DNA of 64,000 bases from Sulfurimonas crateris (GCF_005217605.1 NZ_SZPX01000001.1:124001-188000), one strand, 5' to 3'; shown: positions 1-9,672, numbered from the stretch's first letter. Program-made: numbers and translations. The notes: generated by a model from the letters alone, not told the origin.

Positions 1-1
1 G

Positions 2-901
2 GGAGCGCAAAAAGAGGAGATAGCAAGCAAGCGCGTCTTTGCAAGGGTTTCTCCCGAGCAGAAGCAGCTTATAGTCAAAACATTTCAAGAACTCGGTCAC
101 TTTGTAGCGGTAACGGGTGACGGTGTAAATGACGCGCCCGCACTTAAGTTTGCAAACATCGGTATAGCTATGGGCAAAAGCGGTACGGATGTAGCCCGTG
201 AATCAAGTGACTTGATACTCACAGATGACCACTTCGGTTCTATCGTTAACGGTGTTGAAGAGGGGCGCGTAGCGTATGACAATATCAGAAAGGTCATCCA
301 TCTTCTTATAGCTACGGGGTTTGCAGAGATAGTGCTCGTGCTCCTCTCGATCATATTTTTTATCCCCATTCCGCTTCTGCCCGTACAAATACTCTGGCTA
401 AACCTTGTTGCAAACGGCATACAGGATGTCGCACTGGCCGTTGAGAAGGCTGAACCGGGAGTGTTAAAACGAAAGCCGCGCGATCCAAAAGAGCCTATAT
501 TTAACAGGACTATGATAAGCAGGGTGGTTGTGGGCGGTTTGCACATGGGTATCTCGGCATTTGCTCTTTTTTATACACTGCTTGAGTTTGGGTATCAAGA
601 GGAGGCGGCAAGAAATATCACACTGCTTATGATGGTACTTTTTGAGAATGTTCACGCTTTTAATTCACGCAGCGAGAACAGATCAATCTTCAAGATCGAC
701 CACGCTAAAAATATGCTTTTTTGGATATCCGTCATCTCTGCACAAGGCATTCATATGATAGCGATGTACACACCTTTTATGCAGTCCATACTCAGTGTTC
801 AACCGGTTAGTTTGGAGATGTGGGCAACACTGCTGCTCATTGCCCTGACCTTGGTAGCGGTGATGGAAGCAGAGAAGTTTTTTAGAAAAAAATTATATTG
901 A
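2..901 (+). CDS. Cation-transporting P-type ATPase, C-terminal part (5' end outside window)
   Basis: Open at the window's left edge; 299 residues are visible. The hinge motif TGDGVNDAP lies near visible residue 38, followed by an ESSDLIL segment and then hydrophobic segments of the C-terminal membrane domain, including LPVQILWLNLVANGIQD, typical of P2-type (Ca2+-ATPase-like) pumps. The family couples ATP hydrolysis to cation export across the inner membrane. The phosphorylation site (DKTGT) and the ion-binding helix M4 are upstream of the window, so the transported ion cannot be assigned. The reading frame is intact to the TGA at 899-901. Confidence 0.9.
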   Translation, partial: GAQKEEIASKRVFARVSPEQKQLIVKTFQELGHFVAVTGDGVNDAPALKFANIGIAMGKSGTDVARESSDLILTDDHFGSIVNGVEEGRVAYDNIRKVIHLLIATGFAEIVLVLLSIIFFIPIPLLPVQILWLNLVANGIQDVALAVEKAEPGVLKRKPRDPKEPIFNRTMISRVVVGGLHMGISAFALFYTLLEFGYQEEAARNITLLMMVLFENVHAFNSRSENRSIFKIDHAKNMLFWISVISAQGIHMIAMYTPFMQSILSVQPVSLEMWATLLLIALTLVAVMEAEKFFRKKLY

Positions 902-923
902 AGAACTAAAACATACAGTTGGT

Positions 924-949
924 ATATTATGCCATTTATGGCATAATAT
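924..949. promoter_or_regulatory. Perfect 26-bp palindrome, probable operator of the XRE/Fic pair
   Basis: Two 12-base arms, ATATTATGCCAT and ATGGCATAATAT, are separated by TT and end 15 bases before the start of the XRE gene. The arms overlap TATTAT/TATAAT-like sequence, so a bound dimer would cover the promoter. Autoregulation by the XRE protein is inferred from the usual behaviour of antitoxin repressors. Confidence 0.75.
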
Positions 950-964
950 GCTTAAAGGACATTT

Positions 965-1345
965 ATGACAAGAGCAGAATTGATAAATAAGATAAAACAT
1001 AGAAAAAAAGAGCTTAACATCACTATGGAAAATCTAGCCAAATTGTCAGATATTGGGATGAGAACGCTCAATAGATTTTTTGCCGGTGACGATGTAAAAC
1101 TCAGCACGGTTGAAAAGATAACAAATATACTTGGTCTTGATTTTGCAGGAAATGAGATCATTTCACTTAATAAACTTAAAGCAAAAAGAGCCAAAGAAAA
1201 AGCGATCTTTATGGTATCACTTGTTCAAAGCACATCTGCTCTTGAAATGCAGGGGTTAGAAAAAAGCAGTATAGATAAAATGATTTATAAATTTGAGCAA
1301 GAGTTTTTAAGCGGTCAATATAAAGATAGGCTTTGGGTGGCGTGA
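965..1345 (+). CDS. XRE-family helix-turn-helix antitoxin/repressor
   Basis: 126 residues. Residues about 16-60 form a Cro/CI-type helix-turn-helix (ITMENLAKLSDIGMRTLNRF...). The C-terminal half is charged and helical, suitable for dimerising or contacting the toxin. The start follows AAAGGAC by a short spacer. The gene is translationally coupled to the Fic gene: its TGA overlaps the next ATG (TGATG). The arrangement, regulator first and Fic second, matches the pair called mobile mystery proteins A and B; this protein is somewhat shorter than I remember for A, so only the general HTH assignment is firm. It probably neutralises the Fic protein and represses the operon through the upstream palindrome. 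Confidence 0.85.
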   Translation: MTRAELINKIKHRKKELNITMENLAKLSDIGMRTLNRFFAGDDVKLSTVEKITNILGLDFAGNEIISLNKLKAKRAKEKAIFMVSLVQSTSALEMQGLEKSSIDKMIYKFEQEFLSGQYKDRLWVA

Positions 1346-1947
1346 TGATAGATTCTACTAAGCCTATCGATGACGCAACACCCATCAATGATGTATCGGG
1401 TTTAAAACTTCCAAAAGGAAAAGTTTATACACTTAAAGAGATACATGAAAAAGAAGCCCAGAATATTGCAAAAGCAATACTGAAATATCTCTCAGCCACA
1501 CCTTCAACAAAAGAAGCACCTTTTAGTTATAGCTGGATGATGGAGTTGCATTATGAGATGTTTGGCGATGTATGGGAGTGGGCTGGAAAATTTAGAAAAA
1601 TAGAGCTCTCCATAGGTATTCAAGCTTATCGTGTGTCGATGGAGCTTAAAAATCTGTGTGATGATGTGGAGTATTGGAGTAAAAACAAGACATATGATCT
1701 GTTTGAGATAGCTACAAGGATGCATCATCGAGCAGTTCAAATTCACCCATTTCAAAATGGAAATGGTAGATGGAGCAGAATGTTGGCAAATATTTATTTA
1801 AGACAACATGGCAAAATGCCTGTTCGTTGGCAAGAGGATTTATTAGCTAAAGAAAATCCCAAAAGAAGTAAGTATATCAGCGCTTTAAAAAAGGCTGACA
1901 ATGGGGATTATAGTAAACTGATTGAGATGCACAGAGTGACATATTAA
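1345..1947 (+). CDS. Fic/DOC-family protein, mobile mystery protein B type (putative toxin)
   Basis: 200 residues from ATG 1345. The Fic core motif HPFQNGNGRWSR is complete at residues 134-145, with the catalytic His and the Gly-Asn-Gly-Arg anion hole, so the AMP-transfer site looks intact. MFGDVWEWAGKFR upstream and a C-terminal RSKYISALKKADNGDY segment are typical of the mobile mystery B subfamily. Fic enzymes usually transfer AMP from ATP to a hydroxyl side chain of a target protein. A TTG at 1333 and a GTG at 1342 are in frame, but ATG 1345 overlaps the antitoxin stop and is the simplest start. I saw no clear inhibitory (S/T)xxxE(G/N) motif in either protein. Target unknown. Confidence 0.88.
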   Translation: MIDSTKPIDDATPINDVSGLKLPKGKVYTLKEIHEKEAQNIAKAILKYLSATPSTKEAPFSYSWMMELHYEMFGDVWEWAGKFRKIELSIGIQAYRVSMELKNLCDDVEYWSKNKTYDLFEIATRMHHRAVQIHPFQNGNGRWSRMLANIYLRQHGKMPVRWQEDLLAKENPKRSKYISALKKADNGDYSKLIEMHRVTY

Positions 1948-1961
1948 TCAGACAAAGCGGG

Positions 1962-4358
1962 TCACAGAACTGCTTTGTCCACTTTCTTCTCTTCCAAATC
2001 ACTCACAATCACGCGCATCTTAAAGAGTGAGTCCGGATTGAGCGAGATGGAGTCTATGCCCTCTTGCACTAGAAACTCAGTGATTTCAGGATAGTCAGAC
2101 GGTGCCTGACCGCAGATGCCTATGTATTTGCCTCTCTCTTTGCACGCTTTTATCGCCATCTGCAGCATTCTCTTAACCGCTTCGTTTCTCTCATCAAAAA
2201 TATGGGCGATCTTTGCACTCTCTCTGTCAACGCCAAGAGTGAGCTGTGTGAGGTCATTTGAGCCGATGGAGTAGCCGTCAAACAGCTCTAAAAATTTGTC
2301 GGCCAGTATGACATTTGCGGGGATTTCGCACATTGCATATATCTCAAGTCCGTCTTTGCCTTGAGAAAGACCTTGCTTGTTCATGATCTCTATAACTTTT
2401 TTTCCCTCATCAGGCGTGCGGACAAAGGGGATCATTATTTTGATGTTGCTAAGTCCCATCTCCTCACGCACTCTCTTAAGTGCTTCACACTCCCACTCAA
2501 ACGCCTCACGGTAGCTCTCGTCATAGTAGCGGCTAGCCCCTCTAAAGCCTATCATCGGGTTCTCTTCCTCTGCCTCATAAAGAAGTCCGCCCAGCATATT
2601 GCGGTACTCGTTGCTCTTAAAATCACTTGTTCTGATAATGACAGGTTTTGGGTAAAAAGCCGCAGCGATCATGCCTATGCCTTCGCTCAGTTTTTGCAAA
2701 AAGAACTCTTTTGTATCACGGCATGGAGTCATAAAGGAGCGTATCTTCTCTTCGTCTTTGACGTTTTTGCCTTTATACATATCGACAAGCGCCATCGGAT
2801 GTGCAGCGATTGAGTTGTTCATGATGAACTCCATTCTGGCAAGTCCTACGCCGTCGTTTGGCAGCTTTGCAAAATGAAAAGCTTCTGCGGGATTTCCGAC
2901 ATTTACAAATATCTTTGTTTTGGTAGGTTTTAGCTCTTTCATATCTATGGTCTTGACGCTAAAAGGAACTTCTCCCTCATAAACATACCCCTCGTCCCCC
3001 TGCGCACAGCTAACTGTTACTATCTGAGCATCTTTAAGCACTTCTGTAGCGTTCGTGCATCCGACGACAGCAGGAACTCCTATCTCACGTGCAACTATCG
3101 CCGCATGACATGTGCGGCTTCCGCGATTTGTTATAACGGCAGAAGCTTTTTTCATGATCGGTTCCCAGTCGGGATTTGTAGAGTCAGCAACCAAAATATC
3201 GCCCTTACTGAAGCGTTCAAACTCCGTCGTGTCCTTTATAATGGTCACTCTTCCGCTTCCTATTTTATCTCCAACCGCTCGTCCTGATGTCAAAATTTTT
3301 GCATCTTTAAGCCCATCAAGCGTGTATCGCTCGTTTGTAAGGCTTTTATTCTCTTGGTTTTTTACGGTCTCTGGTCTTGCCTGAACGATGTAGAGCTTGT
3401 CATCGTCTCCGTCTTTCGCCCACTCGATGTCCATTGGACGACCGTAATGCCCCTCGATAATAAGCGCTTCATGTGCTAGTTCCATAACCTCATCATCGGT
3501 TATGGAGAAACTGTTTTGCTCCTCTTTTGTAGTGGCGATATTTAGGGTGCGGGATTTTTTATCATATAGCATCTTCTCTTTTTTGCTTCCCAAAGAGCGT
3601 TTTAGTATGGTTCTTTTGCCCTCTTTAAGCGTAGGTTTAAAGACAAAAAACTCATCCGCATTGACTCGTCCGCTTACTACATTCTCGCCCAAGCCCCAGA
3701 TGGAGTTTATGAGTATGAGATTTTCTGAGCCGCTCTCAGTGTCTATGGTGAACATAATCCCGCTTGAGGAGATGTCACTTCGCACCATCTTTTGAACACC
3801 GACCGAGAGAGCGACTTTGAAGTGACTGAATCCACGGCTTGTGCGGTAGCTGATGGCACGGTCTGTAAAGAGCGAAGCGAAACATCTTAGGACACTATCT
3901 AAAAGTTCATCTTCGGTGCCAACATTTAAAAAGGTCTCCTGCTGCCCAGCAAAAGAGGCATCGGGAAGGTCTTCCGCCGTTCCTGATGAGCGAACAGCTA
4001 CATCTACGCTCTCTTTGCCGTACTCGTTTGAGAGAGTTTTATACGCCTCTTTAAGCTCTTCAACAAGGGTTTTAGGAAGATGTGAGTTTAATATGAGATT
4101 GCGGACTTTAAGCCCGCGCTCTTGAAGATTGTTCGTATCGCTAATATCGAGATCATTTAAGATGGAAGCTATCTTATCTTTAATAGAGTTCTCCTCCAAA
4201 AGAAGCCAGTAGGCGTCACTTGTAGTTGCAAAACCGTTTGGAATATTTACACCTTTTGGGGTCAGGTTCTGGTACATCTCCCCAAGTGAGGCATTTTTGC
4301 CGCCGACTATCGCAATATCGCCTATGTTTAGTTCGCTGAAAAATCGTATATATTTCAT
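1962..4358 (-). CDS. ppsA: Phosphoenolpyruvate synthase
   Basis: 798 residues, the normal length. It converts pyruvate, ATP and water to PEP, AMP and phosphate, the gluconeogenic entry step needed by autotrophs and acetate users. The N-terminal ATP-grasp domain begins GGKNASLGEM with VRSSGTAEDLPDASFAGQQ near residues 122-140. The swivelling phospho-histidine domain has GSRTCHAAI with the catalytic His near residue 418. The C-terminal PEP/pyruvate barrel ends with SIGSNDLTQ and the catalytic Cys in GICGQAPSDYPE. AAAGG precedes ATG 4358. It is convergent with the Fic gene; an 8-bp inverted repeat at 1951-1979 overlaps its stop. Confidence 0.97.
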   Translation of the reverse strand: MKYIRFFSELNIGDIAIVGGKNASLGEMYQNLTPKGVNIPNGFATTSDAYWLLLEENSIKDKIASILNDLDISDTNNLQERGLKVRNLILNSHLPKTLVEELKEAYKTLSNEYGKESVDVAVRSSGTAEDLPDASFAGQQETFLNVGTEDELLDSVLRCFASLFTDRAISYRTSRGFSHFKVALSVGVQKMVRSDISSSGIMFTIDTESGSENLILINSIWGLGENVVSGRVNADEFFVFKPTLKEGKRTILKRSLGSKKEKMLYDKKSRTLNIATTKEEQNSFSITDDEVMELAHEALIIEGHYGRPMDIEWAKDGDDDKLYIVQARPETVKNQENKSLTNERYTLDGLKDAKILTSGRAVGDKIGSGRVTIIKDTTEFERFSKGDILVADSTNPDWEPIMKKASAVITNRGSRTCHAAIVAREIGVPAVVGCTNATEVLKDAQIVTVSCAQGDEGYVYEGEVPFSVKTIDMKELKPTKTKIFVNVGNPAEAFHFAKLPNDGVGLARMEFIMNNSIAAHPMALVDMYKGKNVKDEEKIRSFMTPCRDTKEFFLQKLSEGIGMIAAAFYPKPVIIRTSDFKSNEYRNMLGGLLYEAEEENPMIGFRGASRYYDESYREAFEWECEALKRVREEMGLSNIKIMIPFVRTPDEGKKVIEIMNKQGLSQGKDGLEIYAMCEIPANVILADKFLELFDGYSIGSNDLTQLTLGVDRESAKIAHIFDERNEAVKRMLQMAIKACKERGKYIGICGQAPSDYPEITEFLVQEGIDSISLNPDSLFKMRVIVSDLEEKKVDKAVL

Positions 4359-4412
4359 AAAGATACCTTTTTGCGAAAATTATAGATTATGTTAGCATAA
4401 TTTGATGACTAT

Positions 4413-5642
4413 TTAAGTCTCTTCTCCTCTTGGATCAAGGGAAGCAGACTCCGCACCCGAGATACTGGGGATATTGACAAAAACGCTCATATTCTCATCA
4501 GGCACTCTCTCCCTTGAGAGCGCGTAGAAGCCTAGAAGAATGCTTAGAGTTAAAAAAGAGATAAATATAAAATCATCAAAAAGATATGTCCCTGCTCCTA
4601 TGATAAGCGGTGCGGCAAAAGAGCCCAGACCGTAAGCAAAAAGCAGAGTTCTGCTTATCTCTATGATGTTCTTGTTCTCATCAACGACATCATTTGCACG
4701 TGCCACCGCCAAAGGGTAGAGGCAGAATATGCCCACTCCAAGAAGCGCCCCCAAGATATAAAAGCTCTTCTCATCGTATGCCAAGAGCAGAAACCCGATG
4801 GATACAATAGCGATAAAAAAACCGCTAAATGCTATCATCCTTCTTCTTCCAAGCCTGTCTGAGAGTATTCCTATGGGCCATTGAGAGAGAAGAGCTCCTA
4901 TGATGGTGATGGTCATAAAGATGGAGACCGTCTGGATAGAGCCAAATGTCTCCACTATAAAAACCGGTATCATGGTGAAAAATCCGCCGACAAAAAAGCC
5001 TCCTATGAAACTGCTTGCAAGCGCTAATGGGGCAATGCTAAATATCTTAGGGAGGCTGTATCTCTCAAAAGGCTCTAAAATAGGCTCTTTTATCTTTGTC
5101 ATAGAGATAAAGATTACCGAGAAAAGAACCAAAATCGAGCCGATAACAAAAAAGATAGAGCCGCTTTGATCGCCGATATTTAGAAGAAGCTGACCGATCG
5201 CCGTGGATAGATAGAAGATGATCGTGTAGATGGCAAGTATCTTCCCTCTGTGTGATGGTGAGCTTTTTTCATTGAGCCAGCTCTCCAAAATGATAAGCAG
5301 CCCGTAGTAGGCAAAACCCGATAGCAGCCTTAAAATTGCCCAGAAGAGTTCGTTAAAGTAGAGGCTGTGTCCCAAAAAACCTATGATCATAATGGAGGCA
5401 AATGTAGCGAAACTTCTTATATGTCCGACGCTTGATATTATCTTCTGGCTAAAGATGGATGAGCCTATGGCTCCCAGAAAAAAGGATGCGTTGATAAGAC
5501 CGATGGCAATATTGCTTGAACCCGTCTCTTTGAGATGAACGCCTATAAAAGTCAAGATCATCCCATACCCGATAGCCAAGAATCCTATTGCAAAAAATAG
5601 GGATGATATGGGCAGCAGGGAGAATTTCTCTTTTATAATCAT
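4413..5642 (-). CDS. MFS transporter
   Basis: 409 residues with about twelve hydrophobic segments and the MFS loop motif GILSDRLGRRRMIAF between helices 6 and 8. The fold and the N-terminal LFFAIGFLAIGYGMILTFIGVHL resemble YcaD-like and drug-resistance-type members. The substrate cannot be deduced. The start has AAGGAC upstream. It lies 34 bases downstream of the lipoprotein gene and upstream of ppsA on the same strand. Confidence 0.85.
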   Translation of the reverse strand: MIIKEKFSLLPISSLFFAIGFLAIGYGMILTFIGVHLKETGSSNIAIGLINASFFLGAIGSSIFSQKIISSVGHIRSFATFASIMIIGFLGHSLYFNELFWAILRLLSGFAYYGLLIILESWLNEKSSPSHRGKILAIYTIIFYLSTAIGQLLLNIGDQSGSIFFVIGSILVLFSVIFISMTKIKEPILEPFERYSLPKIFSIAPLALASSFIGGFFVGGFFTMIPVFIVETFGSIQTVSIFMTITIIGALLSQWPIGILSDRLGRRRMIAFSGFFIAIVSIGFLLLAYDEKSFYILGALLGVGIFCLYPLAVARANDVVDENKNIIEISRTLLFAYGLGSFAAPLIIGAGTYLFDDFIFISFLTLSILLGFYALSRERVPDENMSVFVNIPSISGAESASLDPRGEET

Positions 5643-5676
5643 CTTTTTTGTCCTTCTCTATTAGCACTTCGTTCTA

Positions 5677-6234
5677 CTAGAATTCGCTAAAACCCTCTTG
5701 TAGTAAAATGGAGATCTTCTTTGCCGCATTTGTAAGAACCGTATTCTTATCGCTCTCTTGCTCTTGTGTTATTGTAAAACCTAAAATTTTGGACCTGTTA
5801 ATTGTAAGCTCGCTCTTTGTCGTAGCTGTTAGGTCTTTGGTTTTGTTGTGCGCATGAAGAGTGATTATAAGCTGCAGCAACTCTCTCTCTTCGTCTTTAA
5901 AGATATTTTTTTCTGAGATCTCTTCTTCTCTAAATAGATTCGCTTTCGTGTCAAGCAGATATTCACTCTCAACATTTAGCGACTCTTTCTCTTTTGCATC
6001 CAGAGAGATTCTAAAACATCCGGTAGTTTTAAGTGACTTCGCAAGAGTGTCTCTGATCTCATCCTCGGTTATGTGAAATGACTCGTCACCGTTTTTTATT
6101 TCGATCTCATTTAGATAAAGCGTTGCTACTTCAGCACTGCACAGCCCTTCGTTCTGGATATTTAAAACTCTCTTTTTATCTACACATCCCGATGCAAAGA
6201 GAAGCACAAGCAGTGCTAGTAAAATTTGTTTCAT
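5677..6234 (-). CDS. Putative lipoprotein of unknown function
   Basis: 185 residues from ATG 6234, chosen because it opens directly on a lipoprotein signal MKQILLALLVLLFASGC with the lipobox LFASGC; an earlier in-frame start (6273) would bury the signal. The mature part is hydrophilic with the Cys followed by VDKKR. It has a central segment (FHITEDEIRDTLAKSLKTTG) and a C-terminal stretch NAAKKISILLQEGF that recall periplasmic assembly lipoproteins, but I do not recognise the family. It lies 46 bases downstream of ackA and may be co-transcribed with it. Confidence 0.75.
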   Translation of the reverse strand: MKQILLALLVLLFASGCVDKKRVLNIQNEGLCSAEVATLYLNEIEIKNGDESFHITEDEIRDTLAKSLKTTGCFRISLDAKEKESLNVESEYLLDTKANLFREEEISEKNIFKDEERELLQLIITLHAHNKTKDLTATTKSELTINRSKILGFTITQEQESDKNTVLTNAAKKISILLQEGFSEF

Positions 6235-6280
6235 AGCGGTACACTCCATTTTTAATATGTGGCAGTATAACATAACAGAG

Positions 6281-7447
6281 TTATCTCAAAATTGTTATTG
6301 TCTCTCTTGCGATTTGGAGTTCTTCATCGGTTTTGATCACAAACACTTTTATTTTGCTTGATTCACTTGAGATAAGCAGGCTATTTTTGAGGTTTGCCTC
6401 CTCATCCAAAAAGATCCCGAAAATTTCAAGATCTCGCAAGATTTCTGCTCTAAGAGATGATGAGTTCTCACCTATTCCTGCTGTAAAAACCAGCGCATCG
6501 ACTCTTTTTAAAAGAGTCATATAGGAGCCAATGTATTTTACAACCCTTCTTTTTAACATCAAAAGAGCCAAACGAGAGAGTTCATCATCTCTTTTTTGAA
6601 TCTCTCTTACATCTTTTTGAGCGCAAATTCCCAGAAGTCCCGAGCGTTTGTTAAGAAGTTCATCTACCTCATCAACACCAAGAGAGAGCTCTCTTTGAAG
6701 ATAAAGAACTACGGCGGGGTCAATATCTCCGCATCTACTTCCCATTATAAGCCCCTCCAGAGGGGTAAATCCCATAGAGGTGTCGATACTTTTGCCATTT
6801 TCTATGGCGCAGATGCTTGAGCCGTTTCCAAGATGAAGCGTTATCATATTGCACTCCGTGGCATCTTTTTGCATTGTTTTTGCAGCCTCTTGCATAACAA
6901 ATGCGTGCGACGTTCCGTGAAAACCATATTTTCTGATTTTATGTTTCTCATAGAGCTCATAAGGCAGAGCGTAGAGGTACGCCTCTTTTGGCATCGTTTC
7001 ATGAAATGCAGTGTCAAAAACCGCGACTTGCGCTACGTTTGGAGCCTTTTTCTGGCTGATGCGGATTCCCTCAAGATTTACTCCGTTATGAAGGGGTGCT
7101 AGGGGGATAAGCTCTTCTATTTTTTTTAAAACCGCATCGTTAATTACAACAGCTTCTTTGAAATGCTCAGCTCCATGAACGACCCTGTGCGCCATTGCAT
7201 CAAGTGAAGCAAAGTTTGCAACAATATTTTCTTCGCTTAGAATGCTATTTATCTTCTTAAGCGCTTCATGATGTGTCGCTATAGCCTCTTTTTGCGTAAA
7301 TCTTCTCTCTTTTTGCCTAAATGTTACAAGAGAGCTCTCCTCGCCGATCTTCTCGACAACAATGCTCGCCAACATCTCTTCGCTAGGCATTAGAAAAATT
7401 TTACACTTTATAGATGAGCTTCCGGAGTTTATGACGGCTATCTTCAA
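6281..7447 (-). CDS. ackA: Acetate kinase
   Basis: 388 residues. It interconverts acetyl phosphate + ADP and acetate + ATP in the cytoplasm. The N-terminal INSGSSSIKCK phosphate loop, the HRVVHGAEHF segment, GFHGTSHAFV and LHLGNGSSICAI are the ASKHA-fold signatures of the family. The start is TTG at 7447, overlapping the pta stop (TTGA) and preceded by GGAGAGAGG, so it is coupled to pta. The order pta-ackA is the usual one for acetate overflow or acetate activation. Confidence 0.97.
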   Translation of the reverse strand: MKIAVINSGSSSIKCKIFLMPSEEMLASIVVEKIGEESSLVTFRQKERRFTQKEAIATHHEALKKINSILSEENIVANFASLDAMAHRVVHGAEHFKEAVVINDAVLKKIEELIPLAPLHNGVNLEGIRISQKKAPNVAQVAVFDTAFHETMPKEAYLYALPYELYEKHKIRKYGFHGTSHAFVMQEAAKTMQKDATECNMITLHLGNGSSICAIENGKSIDTSMGFTPLEGLIMGSRCGDIDPAVVLYLQRELSLGVDEVDELLNKRSGLLGICAQKDVREIQKRDDELSRLALLMLKRRVVKYIGSYMTLLKRVDALVFTAGIGENSSSLRAEILRDLEIFGIFLDEEANLKNSLLISSESSKIKVFVIKTDEELQIARETITILR

Positions 7448-9528
7448 CCTCTCTCTCCTGCTTGAATCGCCGTAATTAGGATGGTGTTTACAACATCTTT
7501 AACGCTGCATCCGCGGCTTAGATCATTTATGGGTTTTTTAAGTCCTTGCAGGATCGGTCCTATGGCTACTGCATTTGTAGAGCGCTGAACTGCCTTGTAG
7601 GTGTTGTTTCCAGTATTTAGATCGGGGAAGATAAAAACGTTTGCTTCTCCTGCCACCTTTGAGTTTGGAAGTTTAAGAGATGCAACGCTTTTGTCAATCG
7701 CCGCATCGTACTGGATAGGTCCCTCTATCTCAAGTTCAGGCTCCATTTTGCGGGCAAAGAGCGTTGCTTGGCGCACTTTGTCGACATCTACGCCGCTTCC
7801 GCTCTCGCCGGTTGAATAGGAGAGCATTGCCACCTTTGGTTCTATCCCAAAGATGTGTGCGGTTCTAGCACATGAGATGGCTATCTGAGCAAGTTCATCC
7901 GCATTTGGGTCTTGATTGAGAGCACAATCTCCATAGACCAAAACCTTTGTTTTTAAACACATAAAAAAGAGGCTTGAGACTATGGTTACATCAGGTGTGG
8001 TCTTTATGATCTGAAGAGCAGGTCTTATGGTGTCCGCGGTTGAGTGCACGGCGCCGCTTACCATACCGTCTGCATAACCCAGATGTACCATCATAGTTGC
8101 AAAGTAGTTCTTATGCGTCATTGCATCTTTTGCATTTTGGCGGCTTAAACCCTTCTCTTTTCTCAGCTCGTAAAAAAGATCGCTAAACTCTTGCATAAGG
8201 GGTGAAGTCTCTGGATCGATAACTGCAGCTCTGCTAAGATCAAGACCCAATCTTTGGTAACTCTCTTTTATCTCCTCTTCATCTCCCAGTAGCACTATAT
8301 CTGCAACGTCTCTGCGAAGGATTATCTCCGCTGCCCTTAGTATTCTCTCATCCAGACTCTCAGGCAGGAGTATCTTTTTTCTCTTTTTTTGAGCCATTTC
8401 AAAGAGTTTATACTCAAACATCATCGGAGTCATCACTTTGCTCTGATGCGTTTGAATCCTCTGCTCAATCGCTTTGATATCCACCGAGGAGTTAAAGAGT
8501 CCAAGGGAGAGAGCTATCTTCCTTTCGCTCTCTACTCTTAGCCTTGAGTGAATGTTCGATAATTTTTTCGCATTCTCGTAGCTGTCAAACGGGACAGACA
8601 AAATAGGAATATTGTAATCTTTAAGTCCAAAGAGTATCTTTTGAATATTAGGGTTCAGCTCTGTGCCCGAGACAAGCAGGATCGCGCTTATTTTTGCAAA
8701 CTCTTTTGAGTAAAAGGCACCCACAATCCCAAGAATGATCTCTGATCTATCAGCCTCAACGATAACAAGATCATCCTCTTTGATAGAGTTCAAAAAGCTC
8801 TCAACACTGCCTGTAGCTATTTTAAACCCTCTTACGGCTCTAGTGTTGCAGGAGTTAAAGCAGTGCGTGACCTTGGCACCTAAGACCTCTATGACATCTC
8901 CTATGGTCGGGACATCAAGCTCTTTTACCTCTTTTAATATATATATATTTGCATCGATGCCATGAAGTTTTTCTTTGAGTTTTACATAACTCTTCTCATC
9001 CACTCTGTTTATGAATGTAGCAAAATGGGAAGATTCATGAGATGAGATATTTTCTCTCTCTATCAATACGTTTTCGTAAATATCCTGCAGAGATCTATCT
9101 TTTGCGTTAATGATGTTTATGATCGGCGCGCCGAAGTTTTGGGCAAGCAGCATATTTAAGTCATACTCTATCGTAGGTGTTAAAAACTCTCTTCTTATGC
9201 CTTCGCAAAGAACAAAATCATAACTCTCTTCGAGCTTTTTAAATTTTTTTATAAGCTCATCTATAAGTTCGTTGCTTCGCTTTGAGGCGATCATGCTCTC
9301 TATGTGATCCAAATCAAAGCCATAGGCATCCTCATACTCCATATCAAGCTCATACTTTTGTAAAATAAAGTCGATATCTTTGTCACGAACATCTCTGCTA
9401 AGAATAATAGGGCGAAAAAAAGCGACTTTGTGCAGGTTTCTCTTTAGTATCTCCATCATCCCTATGGAGATAAAAAGTGAACCTGCGTTCTTTTGGCCTG
9501 CAGATATATAGAGTGATTTGATCTTCAT
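7444..9528 (-). CDS. pta: Phosphate acetyltransferase, long two-domain type
   Basis: 694 residues, close to the long enterobacterial form. It converts acetyl-CoA and phosphate to acetyl phosphate. The N-terminal part is the P-loop/DRTGG-like regulatory domain (MKIKSLYISAGQKNAGSLF), the middle carries DVIEVLGAKV, and the C-terminal transferase domain from about residue 375 has the KKILLPESLDERILRAAE start and PDLNTGNNTYKAVQR near the end. It forms a two-gene unit with ackA. AGGTAG lies upstream of ATG 9528. It is divergent from the metal efflux operon. Confidence 0.96.
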   Translation of the reverse strand: MKIKSLYISAGQKNAGSLFISIGMMEILKRNLHKVAFFRPIILSRDVRDKDIDFILQKYELDMEYEDAYGFDLDHIESMIASKRSNELIDELIKKFKKLEESYDFVLCEGIRREFLTPTIEYDLNMLLAQNFGAPIINIINAKDRSLQDIYENVLIERENISSHESSHFATFINRVDEKSYVKLKEKLHGIDANIYILKEVKELDVPTIGDVIEVLGAKVTHCFNSCNTRAVRGFKIATGSVESFLNSIKEDDLVIVEADRSEIILGIVGAFYSKEFAKISAILLVSGTELNPNIQKILFGLKDYNIPILSVPFDSYENAKKLSNIHSRLRVESERKIALSLGLFNSSVDIKAIEQRIQTHQSKVMTPMMFEYKLFEMAQKKRKKILLPESLDERILRAAEIILRRDVADIVLLGDEEEIKESYQRLGLDLSRAAVIDPETSPLMQEFSDLFYELRKEKGLSRQNAKDAMTHKNYFATMMVHLGYADGMVSGAVHSTADTIRPALQIIKTTPDVTIVSSLFFMCLKTKVLVYGDCALNQDPNADELAQIAISCARTAHIFGIEPKVAMLSYSTGESGSGVDVDKVRQATLFARKMEPELEIEGPIQYDAAIDKSVASLKLPNSKVAGEANVFIFPDLNTGNNTYKAVQRSTNAVAIGPILQGLKKPINDLSRGCSVKDVVNTILITAIQAGERG

Positions 9529-9672
9529 GTATCTACCTAAAAATTGATATCTTAAATCTTAGAATGTTTTTTGTTAAAAGCGGCTGTAGTTGCAAATATA
9601 AAAAAACAAAAGAGAGCTTATGGCAAATAGATAGGCTTGTCATTTTAGAGGAAGTTCATTTACTGTTTTTTA

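Noticed and set aside
1951-1979. Inverted repeat GACAAAGC...GCTTTGTC as a shared terminator of the Fic and ppsA genes
   Set aside because: Only 8 bp with a 13-base loop, no T-run on the plus strand, and it overlaps the end of the ppsA coding sequence.
2361-2813. 150-codon plus-strand frame within ppsA
   Set aside because: Lies opposite the well-conserved C-terminal PEP-synthase barrel; no ribosome-binding site or recognisable domain.
5677-5690. ACTAGAATTC shared with the palindrome at 9673 as a common operator
   Set aside because: Here it is the last codons of the lipoprotein gene and lacks the second arm; coincidence is the simpler reading.
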